DNA from: an uncultured Sulfitobacter sp.
GTDB taxonomy: Bacteria; Pseudomonadota; Alphaproteobacteria; Rhodobacterales; Rhodobacteraceae
Assembly: GCF_947500075.1 (NCBI RefSeq)
Contig: NZ_CANMQS010000002.1
Span: forward strand, 434,001 to 498,000
Length of the DNA: 64,000 nt
Reading direction: 5' to 3'
In this document: positions 52,692-61,384 of the stretch, piece after piece
Layout of the letters: each line of letters opens with the position of its first letter
How positions within the stretch are numbered: the stretch's first letter is position 1
Translations under genes and position numbers: made by a program
Notes under the pieces: generated by a model
What the model saw: the letters and a program-made list of their open reading frames with translations, nothing else
Database searches by the model: none
What the model was told of the DNA's origin: nothing

Positions 52692-52758
52692 GGTGCGCAT
52701 TTACTGCGCAGCTCTAAACGGTGGCAGGGTTTTGGTGCGCAGTGAATGCGCACCCTAC
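52688..52758. repeat. palindromic (MITE-like) repeat between convergent genes
   Basis: Two 23-base arms (52688-52710 and 52736-52758) begin GTAGGGTGCGCATT and are complementary except at one position, with 25 bases between. The outer GTAG of each arm supplies the TAG stop of the synthase-like gene on the left and of the MFS gene on the right. As RNA it would form a 23-bp hairpin in either direction and may terminate both genes. Confidence 0.75.
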
Positions 52759-54029
52759 GCCGGTTGCCGGTCCTGCCGCAGCACCAGCCACAAAAGCGCA
52801 CCGCCCGCCAGCATCAGGAACGGCACCATGGCGTAGTTCACCGCCGCCCAGCCTTCAACCGGCGAGCCACCCGAGCAGTTCATCAACCCGCCCGAGGCCA
52901 GCGAAGCCACCGTCACCCCGCCAAAGACCAGCAGATCATTCAGCCCCTGCATCCGTCCGCGTTCATGCGGCGCATGGGCGCCTGCCAGCATCGTGGTGGC
53001 GCCGATAAACCCGAAGTTCCACCCGATCCCCAGCAGGATCAGCGCAATGAAGAAGTTCTCAAGCGCCACGCCTTGCAGCGCCACGATCCCCGCAAGGCCA
53101 AGGATGGCAAGGCCGAGGCCCACGATGGTCTCCACCCCGAAACGGTTGATCAGGTGGCCGGTGAAGAAGGATGGCGCGAACATCGCCAGCACGTGTCCGG
53201 TGACGACAAAACCAGCGATGATCTTGAAGGTGGCTGAGGTCTCCTGCCCGGCGAAAGTGTCGGCAAAGAAGGCGGGCAGTTCCGTGTTGCCTGCGATCCC
53301 GCAGCCGACCACGGCCAGCGGGGTGGAGGTCATCACCAGGTTCATCAGCGCGTAGGACACCATCGCACAGATCACTGCCACCGCGATGCGCGGCGTGGTG
53401 ATCAGCTCCCACCGGGTGCGGCCCTGCGGCGCGTCGGCGGCGGGCTTGGGCGGCTTGGGGATGTCGATGAAGAAAAACAGCAACGAGCCCACGAGGTTCA
53501 GCAGCATCACGGCCACATAGGTGCCCACAAAGGGGATCGCCGACAGGCTGACAGAGGTGGCCGAGGCCAGCTGCGGGCCGATGATCGCAGAAGCCAGACC
53601 GCCGGCCATCACATAGGAGATCGCCTTGGCGCGGTATTCATCAGACGCGGTGTCGGCCGCAGCGAAGCGGTAAAAACCCTGCGCGGACATGTAGATACCC
53701 GTCAGCAGCGACCCCAGCAGGAAGATCGGGAAGGACGCGACAAAAAGCCCGTAAGCCGATACGGCGGCCCCTGTCGCACCGCCAGCCGCGCCCAGAAAGA
53801 ACCCGGCACGGCGGCCAAAACGTTGCATGAAAGCGGACACGGGCGTGGCAGACAGCATTGAACCCAGAACGATCATCGAAATCGGCAGCGTGGCAAAACA
53901 GATGTTCGTCGCAAGTTGCTGCCCGGCCAGCCCGCCGACCAGAAAAATCATCGGCATCTGCGCGCCCAGAACGGCCTGTGCGGCGACCAGAACGTAAACA
54001 TTGCGCCGGGCGCGGGTGTCATCAATCAT
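52755..54029 (-). CDS. MFS transporter
   Basis: A 424-residue protein with about 12 hydrophobic segments. The N-terminal helix RNVYVLVAAQAVLGAQMPMIFLVGGLAG and the loop RFGRRAGFFLGAAGGATGAAVSAYG (motif A-like) fit the Major Facilitator Superfamily. There is no clear drug-family motif C; the substrate is unknown. ATG 54029 is chosen with GAAGGGA upstream; an alternative start 114 codons earlier is only antisense to cobK. It is divergent from cobK. Confidence 0.82.
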   Translation of the reverse strand: MIDDTRARRNVYVLVAAQAVLGAQMPMIFLVGGLAGQQLATNICFATLPISMIVLGSMLSATPVSAFMQRFGRRAGFFLGAAGGATGAAVSAYGLFVASFPIFLLGSLLTGIYMSAQGFYRFAAADTASDEYRAKAISYVMAGGLASAIIGPQLASATSVSLSAIPFVGTYVAVMLLNLVGSLLFFFIDIPKPPKPAADAPQGRTRWELITTPRIAVAVICAMVSYALMNLVMTSTPLAVVGCGIAGNTELPAFFADTFAGQETSATFKIIAGFVVTGHVLAMFAPSFFTGHLINRFGVETIVGLGLAILGLAGIVALQGVALENFFIALILLGIGWNFGFIGATTMLAGAHAPHERGRMQGLNDLLVFGGVTVASLASGGLMNCSGGSPVEGWAAVNYAMVPFLMLAGGALLWLVLRQDRQPA

Positions 54030-54149
54030 GCGGAGGGTCCCTTCGGGCTCAGGCGTACCTGCATGCCCGAAAGGGGGCAACCCCACGCGGCGCAATCGCG
54101 CGCAATTCGCGGGGTTGTGAAAGGGCGGGCCGCGCCGCACAGTGGCGGT

Positions 54150-54887
54150 GTGAAAGCCGGTCTGAACATCCTTCTTTTGGCAGGCAGTGCCGAAGCGCGA
54201 CAGATTGCGCGGGCCCTGGGGCCACAGGACCTGCGCCTGCGCGCGCTGGTGTCCGAACCGCCGCGCGGGCCTGACCCGATGCCCATTCCCTGCCGCATGC
54301 ACCCTTTCGACGATCCCACCAGTCTGGCTGAGCAGATGCAGGATGTGGATGCGGTGATTGACGCCAGCCACGGCTTTGACGGCACAATGACCGAAGTGGG
54401 CTTTGCCGCCGCAGGGATCGCAGATGTGCCCTTTGTCACGCTGACCCGGCCGGCGTGGGAGCTGTCAGAGCATCCCAAATGGCGCAGCGCCCATGATCTG
54501 CGCGCGGCGATGCCGATGATCCCGGCGGGCGCGCGGGTTTTTGCCGCCACCGGATGGACCAGCCTGCCTGCCTGCGCGCGGTTTCCGGGCGACCGTCTCT
54601 TGCTGCGCCAGACCGTGCCCCATGACCGCCCGCCGCCTTTCGATTTTGTTGATCTGATCTTTGGCGAGGCGCCATTCACCCCGGCGTCCGAAACCGCGTT
54701 GTTCAAGGCACTGCATGTGGACATGCTGATCTGCCGCAACCTTGGCGGGCTGCCGAGCAGGCCAAAGCTGGAAGCGGCCAAGGCGCTTGATCTGCCGGTT
54801 ATCCTGATCGACCGCCCCGCACGCCCGGAAGGGGCGGCGGCGGTGCAGGGGGTGCAGGCTGTGCTCGACTGGGTGGAGGCGCTGTGA
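54150..54887 (+). CDS. cobK: precorrin-6A reductase
   Basis: A 245-residue CobK/CbiJ-type reductase of cobalamin synthesis that reduces precorrin-6A with NADPH. The start NILLLAGSAEARQIARAL, the DAVIDASHGFDGTMTEVGFAAA stretch, RPAWELSEHPKW, and the GLPSRPKLEAAKALDLPVILIDRP C-terminus match the family. GTG 54150 is chosen on family length; the Shine-Dalgarno is weak. No other cob genes are next to it. Together with nrdJ it indicates B12 synthesis. It overlaps the next gene by four bases (GTGA). Confidence 0.88.
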   Translation: MKAGLNILLLAGSAEARQIARALGPQDLRLRALVSEPPRGPDPMPIPCRMHPFDDPTSLAEQMQDVDAVIDASHGFDGTMTEVGFAAAGIADVPFVTLTRPAWELSEHPKWRSAHDLRAAMPMIPAGARVFAATGWTSLPACARFPGDRLLLRQTVPHDRPPPFDFVDLIFGEAPFTPASETALFKALHVDMLICRNLGGLPSRPKLEAAKALDLPVILIDRPARPEGAAAVQGVQAVLDWVEAL

Positions 54888-55513
54888 GGGCGGGTCTTGT
54901 GACAGGACCGGCTGACGTGGCTGAGGGCGCGGCGTGGCTGGTGCAGGCAGAACCGCGTTTCCAGACCGTGCTGGACGTGGTGAACCCGCTGCCCCTGCGT
55001 CTGAAGCCGCCCGGCTTCGCCACGTTGATCGACATCATTATCAGCCAGCAGGTCAGCCTTGCCTCTGCCGCGGCGATCCGCGCGCGGATGGAGGCCGCGG
55101 GGTTGATGCAGCAGGACGCGGTGCGCCTTGCCAGTGATGCGGATCTGCAAGGCGCGGGCCTGAGCCGGCCCAAGGTGCGCTATGTCCGCGCGGTGGCCGA
55201 CGCCGCGCTGGCGTATGAGACGATGATAGGGCTCAGCGACGATGACCTGACCCTGACGCTGACGGCCATCAAGGGCATCGGGCCGTGGACTGCCCAGATT
55301 TACGGCATGTTCGCCATGGGCCGCGCGGATATGTTTGCGCCCGGTGATCTGGCCTTGCAGGAAGCCGCAAAGGTGCTGTTTGATCTCGACGCACGCCCGG
55401 ATGCGAAAACGCTTGCGCACATGGCACAGGACTGGTCGCCCTGGCGATCTGTTGCAGCCCGCGCGCTCTTTGCCTACTACCGGGTGATCAAGAACAGGGA
55501 TGGGTTGTTATGA
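54884..55513 (+). CDS. DNA-3-methyladenine glycosylase (AlkA-like)
   Basis: A 209-residue HhH-GPD glycosylase. The helix-hairpin-helix LTAIKGIGPWTAQIYGMF is followed by the catalytic Asp in ADMFAPGDLALQ, and SQQVSLASAAAIRARM is the usual preceding helix. It excises alkylated bases in base excision repair. It begins with GTG inside the cobK stop (GTGA) and overlaps the carboxylesterase by ATGA. No zinc or Fe-S cluster is seen. Function is confident by family. Confidence 0.88.
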   Translation: MRAGLVTGPADVAEGAAWLVQAEPRFQTVLDVVNPLPLRLKPPGFATLIDIIISQQVSLASAAAIRARMEAAGLMQQDAVRLASDADLQGAGLSRPKVRYVRAVADAALAYETMIGLSDDDLTLTLTAIKGIGPWTAQIYGMFAMGRADMFAPGDLALQEAAKVLFDLDARPDAKTLAHMAQDWSPWRSVAARALFAYYRVIKNRDGLL

Positions 55514-56175
55514 CACGGGTTTTACAGGCAGAGCGGCGCGCGCCGGTCTCAGGCGACACACGGTCGATTGTGGTTTTTCTGCATGGATACGGGGCGAATG
55601 GGGCGGATTTGCTGGGGCTTGCCGATCCGTTGGGGGAACACCTGCCGGATACGATGTTTGTGGCGCCCGACGCACCTGAAACCGTGGCGGGCATGCCCAA
55701 TGGCTATCAGTGGTTCCCGATCCCGTGGATAGACGGCTCCTCCGAGGAGGAATCCGAACGCGGGATGATGCAGGCCATCGAGGATCTGAACGCCTTTCTG
55801 GATGCGTTGATGGTGGATGAGGATGTGCTGCCGGAACAGGTTGTGCTGTTTGGCTTTTCTCAAGGCACGATGATGGCGCTGCATGTGGCCCCGCGCCGCG
55901 AGGATGCGGTGGCGGGCATCGTGGCGTTCTCTGGCCGGTTGCTGTCGCCCGAGACATTGAAAGACGAGGTTGTCGTGCGACCTCCGGTCCTGCTGGTGCA
56001 TGGGGATGCGGATGATGTGGTGCCGCCGCAGTCCTTGCCACAGGCGGCGGAAGCCTTGCAGGAGGCTGGCTGGCAGGATGTGTTTGCCCATATCATGAAA
56101 GGCACCGGCCACGGCATTGCACCTGATGGGTTGAGCGTGGCATTGGCGTTCATGCGCGACAAGTTGAGTTTGTAG
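55510..56175 (+). CDS. phospholipase/carboxylesterase family hydrolase
   Basis: A 221-residue alpha/beta hydrolase of the Abhydrolase_2 type. Motifs: IVVFLHGYGANGADLLGLA (oxyanion), the nucleophile in LFGFSQGTMMALHVA (Ser), an acidic residue in LLVHGDADDVVPPQSL, and the His in KGTGHGIAPDGL. It hydrolyses esters or lysophospholipids; the natural substrate is unknown. It overlaps the glycosylase gene by four bases. Cytosolic, no signal peptide. Confidence 0.85.
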   Translation: MTRVLQAERRAPVSGDTRSIVVFLHGYGANGADLLGLADPLGEHLPDTMFVAPDAPETVAGMPNGYQWFPIPWIDGSSEEESERGMMQAIEDLNAFLDALMVDEDVLPEQVVLFGFSQGTMMALHVAPRREDAVAGIVAFSGRLLSPETLKDEVVVRPPVLLVHGDADDVVPPQSLPQAAEALQEAGWQDVFAHIMKGTGHGIAPDGLSVALAFMRDKLSL

Positions 56176-56315
56176 GCGGAGCGCCATTTCGCTGTCATCA
56201 AACCGTCGCAAAAACCCGTCATCACTGCCCGCGACATCTTGTGTCTGAACTGGGGCTTGCCAGCAAAAAGCCACGAGATATAGTCGAGCTGAACGGGCAA
56301 GGGACGACACCAGCG

Positions 56316-56903
56316 ATGGAAGCCGATTTCAGAACCGAATTTACCCGCACCAGCGCTGTGCTGAAGCACCGCCCGGCGCTGGTCCTGAACGCCGATTACA
56401 GGCCGCTCAGTTACTACCCGCTGTCGCTGTGGCCCTGGCAGGAAGCCGTCAAGGCCAAGTGGCTGGAGCGGGTGGACATCGTCGCGGAGTATGACGATGT
56501 GGTCCGAAGCCCCTCCACCGAGATCAGGATACCTTCTGTTGTTGTTCTGAAAGACTATGTGAAACCTCAAAAGCGCGTGGCCTTCACGCGCTTTAATTTG
56601 TTTCTGAGGGACGAATTCCGCTGCCAGTATTGCGGCGCGCGGGGGGATTTGACGTTTGACCATGTGGTGCCGCGCTCTGCGGGTGGGGTGACGTCATGGC
56701 AGAATGTTGTGGCGGCGTGCAGCCCGTGCAATCTGCGCAAGGCGGCGAAGTCCCTGCACCAGACCGGGCTGTCCTTGCGCAAGCCGCCCCGCCAGCCCGG
56801 CGCGGAAGAGCTGCGCAACATGGGGCGGAAGTTTCCGCCGAACCATCTGCACGAAAGCTGGATGGATTTTCTGTATTGGGATGCGGAACTTCAGGCTGAA
56901 TAG
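56316..56903 (+). CDS. HNH endonuclease
   Basis: A 195-residue protein with an N-terminal region (LKHRPALVLNADYRPLSYYPLSLWPWQEAVK) and an HNH nuclease domain: FRCQYCGARGDLTFDHVVPRSAGGVTSWQNVVAACSPCNLRKA. The catalytic His is in FDHV; four Cys (CQYC and CSPCN) bind structural zinc. This domain architecture is conserved and chromosomal in many bacteria; a housekeeping role is suspected but unknown. ATG 56316 is chosen; the upstream extension of 25 codons is not family-like. It converges with xthA. Confidence 0.85.
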   Translation: MEADFRTEFTRTSAVLKHRPALVLNADYRPLSYYPLSLWPWQEAVKAKWLERVDIVAEYDDVVRSPSTEIRIPSVVVLKDYVKPQKRVAFTRFNLFLRDEFRCQYCGARGDLTFDHVVPRSAGGVTSWQNVVAACSPCNLRKAAKSLHQTGLSLRKPPRQPGAEELRNMGRKFPPNHLHESWMDFLYWDAELQAE

Positions 56904-56910
56904 CCTGAAG
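56889..56910 (+). terminator. hairpin across the HNH gene stop
   Basis: CTTCAGGCT-GAAT-AGCCTGAAG is a perfect 9-bp stem spanning the TAG stop at 56901-56903. There is no T run directly after, so it may stabilise the mRNA end rather than terminate. Confidence 0.4.
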
Positions 56911-57223
56911 GTCAGTGGGAGGCAGCGGGTCCGTCTTTGACCCGCGTTCCCAGTCCGATGCCATTTCGGATGTGGCGATTGCGGCAGACGTGATCTGAAG
57001 GCGCGGCTGCGCCGCATTACATTATTTGTTTTGGCGCTTCAGGCTCACCATCCCAGAGGGGCAGGAGCCGTCTTTGATTGATCCCTGCCATGACAGAACG
57101 CCAACCGCTTTCCAAGTAAAATAGTCGTATCCCGCAAGCGGGTCCCTCGACGATTTTTCTTGGCAACCGGTCGTCCTTCCGTCCTGCCGGTGCTCAAGCA
57201 AAGGCGGCTCCAGCCCAGAGATG
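56904..57223. other. gap between convergent HNH and exonuclease III genes
   Basis: About 320 bases. A second hairpin GGCGC-GGCT-GCGCC (57000-57013) is followed by a T-rich stretch to 57031 and could be the main terminator for the HNH gene. No convincing gene; a minus-strand frame starting near 57429 is antisense to the exonuclease. Confidence 0.5.
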
Positions 57224-58006
57224 TCAGAAATCCAGATCGACCCAGACCGGCACGTGGTCGGACGGCTTGTCCCGGCCGCGCACGTCGCGGTCGATCTGGC
57301 AGTCGCGCAGCCAGTCGGCGCAGACGGGGCTGAGCAGGAAATGGTCGATGCGGATGCCGTTGTTGCGGTTCCACGCACCGGCCTGATAGTCCCAGAAGCT
57401 GTAGTGGCCCGGCCCTTGCGTGCGGGCACGGAAGGCTTCCGTGAGGCCGAGGTTCAGCAATTTGCGCCAGGCGGTGCGGGAATCGAGGCGAAAGAGCGCG
57501 TCTTCGCGCCATGCGTCAGGCTTGGCGGCGTCTTCGGCCTGGGGGATGATGTTGTAGTCACCCGCCATCAGAAACGGGGTTTCTTCTGCCAGCAGCGTTT
57601 GCGCACGGGCGTGCAGACGCTCCATCCACGCCAGTTTGTAGTCGTACTTCGGCCCCGGAGCAGGATTGCCGTTGGGCAGATAGAGCCCGCAGACGCGCAG
57701 GGCCTCCCGCGCGCCCATCACGGTCGCCTCGATATAGCGCGCCTGTTCGTCCGTATCATCGCCGGGCAGACCTCGGGTGACGTCTTCCAATGGGTGTTTT
57801 GACAGGATCGCGACGCCGTTGAACGACTTTTGCCCGTGGGTTTCCACGTTGTATCCGCGATCCTCAAACAATGCGCGGGGGAAATTCTCATCGATGGATT
57901 TGATTTCCTGGAGCAGCACGACATCGGGAGAGGCCTCATCAAGCCAGGCGGGCAGGGCCTCTGCGCGGGCCTTGATGCCGTTGATGTTGAACGTGGCGAT
58001 CTTCAT
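57224..58006 (-). CDS. xth: exodeoxyribonuclease III
   Basis: A 260-residue AP endonuclease / 3'-5' exonuclease of the EEP superfamily. Motifs: MKIATFNINGIKAR, LLQEIKSID (Glu), YLPNGNP, LMAGDYNIIPQ, RIDHFLLSP and SDHVPVWVDL. It acts in base excision repair, complementing ung and the AlkA-like gene in this window. ATG 58006 follows a G-rich Shine-Dalgarno. Function is secure. Confidence 0.93.
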   Translation of the reverse strand: MKIATFNINGIKARAEALPAWLDEASPDVVLLQEIKSIDENFPRALFEDRGYNVETHGQKSFNGVAILSKHPLEDVTRGLPGDDTDEQARYIEATVMGAREALRVCGLYLPNGNPAPGPKYDYKLAWMERLHARAQTLLAEETPFLMAGDYNIIPQAEDAAKPDAWREDALFRLDSRTAWRKLLNLGLTEAFRARTQGPGHYSFWDYQAGAWNRNNGIRIDHFLLSPVCADWLRDCQIDRDVRGRDKPSDHVPVWVDLDF

Positions 58007-58357
58007 GAGGGCCCCCCTTTGGTCTGGTCTTTCGTATCGCGCAAAGCGCGGATCGGGACAAGGGGAGGGGCGCAAACACATGTGATTCTCTTAAGGTGAT
58101 TCTGTTTCGGATCGCTCAACCTAAGCGGTATTAACCTCGATCGCTCTGCAATCTGGGAGAATCCGGGCTGTGGATAAGTTTTTTTCTATCCTGTGGAGAA
58201 CCTTGAAGGGCATTTGTTTACTTAGGGTTGAAAGTACCCGGCTCTGTGCACAGCTTGAGCGGCTGTTGCGGCGGCCGAAATTTAGTCTTGGCAGCGCATC
58301 TTAAGCGGGCAAGCCTGTAGTCACTGCAACCTTAGATTGATCATGAAGGGACATAAC
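58007..58357. other. divergent intergenic region xthA / small repeat peptide gene
   Basis: About 350 bases without a gene. It holds a DnaA-box match TGTGGATAA (58169-58177) and a near-match TGTGGAGAA 22 bases later, and the short palindrome CTGTGCACAG at 58242. The promoter of the repeat-peptide gene must be here; AAGGGA lies six bases before its ATG. Confidence 0.5.
58169..58177 (-). promoter_or_regulatory. DnaA-box sequence (TGTGGATAA)
   Basis: Perfect R-box complement with TGTGGAGAA nearby at 58191-58199. Two sites 22 bases apart are not enough to propose an origin; regulation by DnaA or chance are the options. Confidence 0.35.
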
Positions 58358-58585
58358 ATGACAGCACTTGCAAAGATCCAGACTTCCGTAACACAGGCAC
58401 AGACCGACACACCCATGGGCATCGACAGCGGCATGGGCGTTGAGATGTTCTCCTCCGGCTCCATCGCGCAGAGCACAGATATGGCATCGGGTGGGGGCAC
58501 GGCGTTGTTCACCACAAGCGCTGTCAGCGTGGAGGATGACATGAGCGCAGGCGGCAATGTGGGGCTCTACACCACAAGCGCATAA
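58358..58585 (+). CDS. 75-aa repeat peptide (DUF6749-like)
   Basis: A 75-residue peptide with no signal peptide, no Cys and no Arg. After ~20 leader residues it consists of 20-residue tandem repeats: residues 21-40, 41-60 and 61-75, with Phe31, Phe51 and Tyr71 exactly 20 apart. The last two are DMASGGGTALFTTSA and DMSAGGNVGLYTTSA. Gly, Ser and Thr dominate. AAGGGA lies six bases upstream of ATG 58358; an ATG at 58337 is less good. The next gene starts 68 bases later. I recall a DUF6749 label for such proteins. Function is unknown; a multi-core precursor peptide is one possibility. Confidence 0.7.
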   Translation: MTALAKIQTSVTQAQTDTPMGIDSGMGVEMFSSGSIAQSTDMASGGGTALFTTSAVSVEDDMSAGGNVGLYTTSA

Positions 58586-58653
58586 CGCCTTTGAAACAAA
58601 GGGTTCGTCGCCTGTGCGCGGCGGACCCCATCTGCAAGAGAGAGGCCACGCCC

Positions 58654-59712
58654 GTGTCAAATATCCTGTCGTTTCCGTCCCGGCCCCGCGTCGCCCAGAC
58701 GCTGCCCCTTGCGGGTCTTGCGGAGGCCGTGCGCCAGGGGCGCCACGCGCAAAGCAATGTTTTGTGGCTGAAGGAAAACGCGGAACTGTTGGGCATGATG
58801 GCCGCCTGCGGATTGTCCCTGCCGGACACTGCACTGGCCGCCTATGAGGAGACCTACAACAGCATTCCCGAGCAGATGAAGCTCTACCCGCAATACTACC
58901 GGTTCTGGCTGTCGATCTGCCTTGATCTGGAGGATCTGGGACTGGGCGGACCATTGGGCGCGGACCTGTGCGGCTGGGCGGATGACGCAGGGCTTGCGGA
59001 TGCGGAGCTTTCCGATCTGCAACGGGCCGAGGCACGCAGGCTGCTGAAGCGGCGCGGCGTGGGCCGTGACGTGCGCGACGGGGCATTGGGCGACAGGCTG
59101 CGTCATTTCACCAACCGGTCCGGTACTTTTGCGCTGCCCAACAAGAAGGCGGCTTATGAGCTGACCCACATCGTTTTTTATCTTTCCGACTATGGCAGGC
59201 AGGATCCAGGATTGGATGGCTGCACGCTGACCAGCCTCGAATATGCCGGTGTGCTGGCTTTTCTGGATCAGGACATGGATCTGCTGGCAGAGGTGTGCAC
59301 GGCGCTGCGCTATGCGGGGCTGACCCCCAGCCCGGTCTGGACCGAGGCGATCGCCGCGGCGCACCGCGGCATGTATCTGCACAGCCAGCCGGGCGCGCCG
59401 CTGAATGACGGCTTTCACGCCTATCTGGTCACGGGCTGGGCGCTTCAGACGGAAGGGCAGGAAGGGTTCACCGCCCCGGTGCCGACAGGCCCCTTGCGGT
59501 TTGACGCGGATGGCCCCCGATTGGGGGCGCTGCGGCCCATGTCTGCCTGGTTGGGAGAAACCGCGCAGCGGCCCCGCAAACGCGGCGACTGGGGCGCTGT
59601 GCGCGCCGATATCCTGAACCGTCTGTGCGAAACGCGCCGCGCCGTGCTGGAGCGGGCAGAGCGGTCAACTCCCGCCTTTGCCGCCTTCTTTGAAAGGTTC
59701 GCGCGGGTGTGA
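58654..59712 (+). CDS. conserved protein of unknown function, 352 aa (DUF6902-like)
   Basis: A 352-residue soluble, mainly helical protein. It starts SNILSFPSRPRVAQ and contains LKENAELLGMMAACG, ELTHIVFYLSDYGRQDPGLD and MYLHSQPGAPLNDGFHAYLVTGWALQ; the last two recall the helical-barrel or hydrolase-like folds but no family was recognised with confidence. I recall the label DUF6902. GTG 58654 is chosen with AGAGG eight bases upstream. It lies next to the repeat peptide gene and is probably co-transcribed with it, so the two may act together. Confidence 0.7.
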   Translation: MSNILSFPSRPRVAQTLPLAGLAEAVRQGRHAQSNVLWLKENAELLGMMAACGLSLPDTALAAYEETYNSIPEQMKLYPQYYRFWLSICLDLEDLGLGGPLGADLCGWADDAGLADAELSDLQRAEARRLLKRRGVGRDVRDGALGDRLRHFTNRSGTFALPNKKAAYELTHIVFYLSDYGRQDPGLDGCTLTSLEYAGVLAFLDQDMDLLAEVCTALRYAGLTPSPVWTEAIAAAHRGMYLHSQPGAPLNDGFHAYLVTGWALQTEGQEGFTAPVPTGPLRFDADGPRLGALRPMSAWLGETAQRPRKRGDWGAVRADILNRLCETRRAVLERAERSTPAFAAFFERFARV

Positions 59713-59735
59713 AGGTCGCCCCGCAGAGGGCTGTT

Positions 59736-60059
59736 TTACATGGAAAAAGACGTACCACACCCGCAGGCGGAAGTGGCGTTGGGATTGTCGATGACAAACC
59801 GCGCGCCGATCAGTTCTTCGCTGAAATCAATCACGGCATTGGTCAGGAACGGCAGGGAGATGCTGTCTACGACCACTTTTTCGCCGCCGCCCTCAAGCAC
59901 CAGATCATCCTCTTTGGGTTCATCCAAAGCGATCTCATACTGAAACCCGGAACACCCGCCGCCTTCGACTGCCACGCGCAGGGCTTTGCCGTCGGCTTGC
60001 GCGCCAATCTCTGCCAGACGCTCAAACGCGCGGGAGGTGACTTTGGGGGGCAGGTTCAT
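59736..60059 (-). CDS. erpA: A-type iron-sulfur carrier (ErpA/HesB family)
   Basis: A 107-residue A-type carrier that hands Fe-S clusters to target proteins. The three conserved Cys are Cys36 (GGGCSGFQY), Cys99 and Cys101 (SACGCGTSF). ATG 60059 matches the family start (MNLPPKVT) with GAGG nine bases upstream; starts at 60074 and 60089 are also in frame. It is divergent from dgt. Which paralogue (ErpA or IscA) it is cannot be said from sequence alone. Confidence 0.9.
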   Translation of the reverse strand: MNLPPKVTSRAFERLAEIGAQADGKALRVAVEGGGCSGFQYEIALDEPKEDDLVLEGGGEKVVVDSISLPFLTNAVIDFSEELIGARFVIDNPNATSACGCGTSFSM

Positions 60060-60143
60060 GGGCTTGGGCCTCATACCGTTGGTTTCCATCGGGCTATGGC
60101 TGTAATATAGCAATGGCAGGACAGGCTACAAGGACCCGTGCCC

Positions 60144-61319
60144 ATGCGCGCCCCTTTTGCTTCTGATCCGGACCTCGCGCGGGGACGGCGCGTGCCGGAG
60201 GACGAAAGCACCTTTCGCTCCTGCTTTCAGCGGGACCGCGACAGGATCATTCACGCCAGCGCCTTTCGGCGTCTCAAACACAAGACCCAGGTCTTTGTGG
60301 AGCATGAGGGCGACTATTTCCGCACGCGGCTGACCCATTCGATTGAAGTGGCACAGGTGGCGCGGACGATCTCGGGTGCTTTGGGGCTGAACGCGGAACT
60401 GACGGAGGCTGTGGCACTGGCCCATGATCTGGGGCATCCGCCGTTCGGGCATACCGGAGAGGACGTGCTGCATGAGTTGATGAAGCCTTACGGTGGGTTT
60501 GATCACAACGCGCAGGCGATCAAGATTGTCACCGCGTTGGAGCGGCATTACGCGGAGTTTGATGGGCTGAACCTGACCTGGGACACGTTGGAAGGGATTG
60601 CCAAGCATAACGGGCCGGTGACCGGCACGCTGCCCCACGCCTTGGCAGATTACAACGCGCTGCACGATCTGGAGCTGCACACCCATGCCAGTGCAGAGGC
60701 GCAGGTGGCGGCCTTGTCGGATGACATTGCCTATAACAATCACGATCTGCATGACGGGCTGCGCGCGAAGCTGTTCAGCGAAGAAGAGATTGCGGCTTTG
60801 CCCTTGGTGGGGCCTGCTTACGCGGAGGTGGACAGGCTCTACCCCGATACAGACCGCTACCGCCGCCGCCATGAGGCGTTGCGGCGGGTGTTTGGCATGA
60901 TGGTGTCGGATGTGATTGAGACCTCAGCGGGGCTGCTGGCGGCCTCGGGTGCTGGGTCGGCTGCGGACATTCGCCATCTGGGGCGGCCGGTGATCCGGTT
61001 CTCTGAGCAGATGTGGGCGGACATCCGCGCCATTCGTGATTTCCTGTTCCAGCACATGTACCGCGCCCCTTCGGTGATGGAGATGCGGGCGGAGGTGTCA
61101 GAGGTGGTGCGCGAGTTGTTTCCGCTGTTCCTGAACAATCCCAACCTGTTGCCCAAACATTGGACGCGCCAGATCGAAGAGGCCGGGCAGGATCAGACCA
61201 AGATTGCCCGCATGGTGGCCGATTATATCGCGGGCATGACGGACCGCTATGCGCTTGGCGAACATGCGCGGCTTCTGGGTGGCGGCAGCAGTGCCATTTC
61301 CCGCTGGAGCGCGCAGTAG
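60144..61319 (+). CDS. dgt: dGTPase (deoxyguanosinetriphosphate triphosphohydrolase-like)
   Basis: A 391-residue HD-domain enzyme. The HD residues are in THSIEVAQVART (His), and ALAHDLGHPPFGHTGEDVL (His-Asp); RDRDRIIHASAFRRLKHKTQVF is the family N-terminal motif. Dgt-like proteins hydrolyse dGTP or other dNTPs to the nucleoside and triphosphate. ATG 60144 is preferred: AAGGA precedes it by nine bases, while a GTG at 60138 is too close. It precedes argS on the same strand. Confidence 0.9.
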   Translation: MRAPFASDPDLARGRRVPEDESTFRSCFQRDRDRIIHASAFRRLKHKTQVFVEHEGDYFRTRLTHSIEVAQVARTISGALGLNAELTEAVALAHDLGHPPFGHTGEDVLHELMKPYGGFDHNAQAIKIVTALERHYAEFDGLNLTWDTLEGIAKHNGPVTGTLPHALADYNALHDLELHTHASAEAQVAALSDDIAYNNHDLHDGLRAKLFSEEEIAALPLVGPAYAEVDRLYPDTDRYRRRHEALRRVFGMMVSDVIETSAGLLAASGAGSAADIRHLGRPVIRFSEQMWADIRAIRDFLFQHMYRAPSVMEMRAEVSEVVRELFPLFLNNPNLLPKHWTRQIEEAGQDQTKIARMVADYIAGMTDRYALGEHARLLGGGSSAISRWSAQ

Positions 61320-61384
61320 CGGGCACGCGCAATTGACTGCCCTTGCTCAGGTGATACATGGGCGGGAAGCCAAGGAAGAGACCC

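Noticed and set aside
58169-58199. Replication origin from clustered DnaA boxes
   Set aside because: Only one perfect box and one near-match, no AT-rich unwinding region and no origin-type neighbours.
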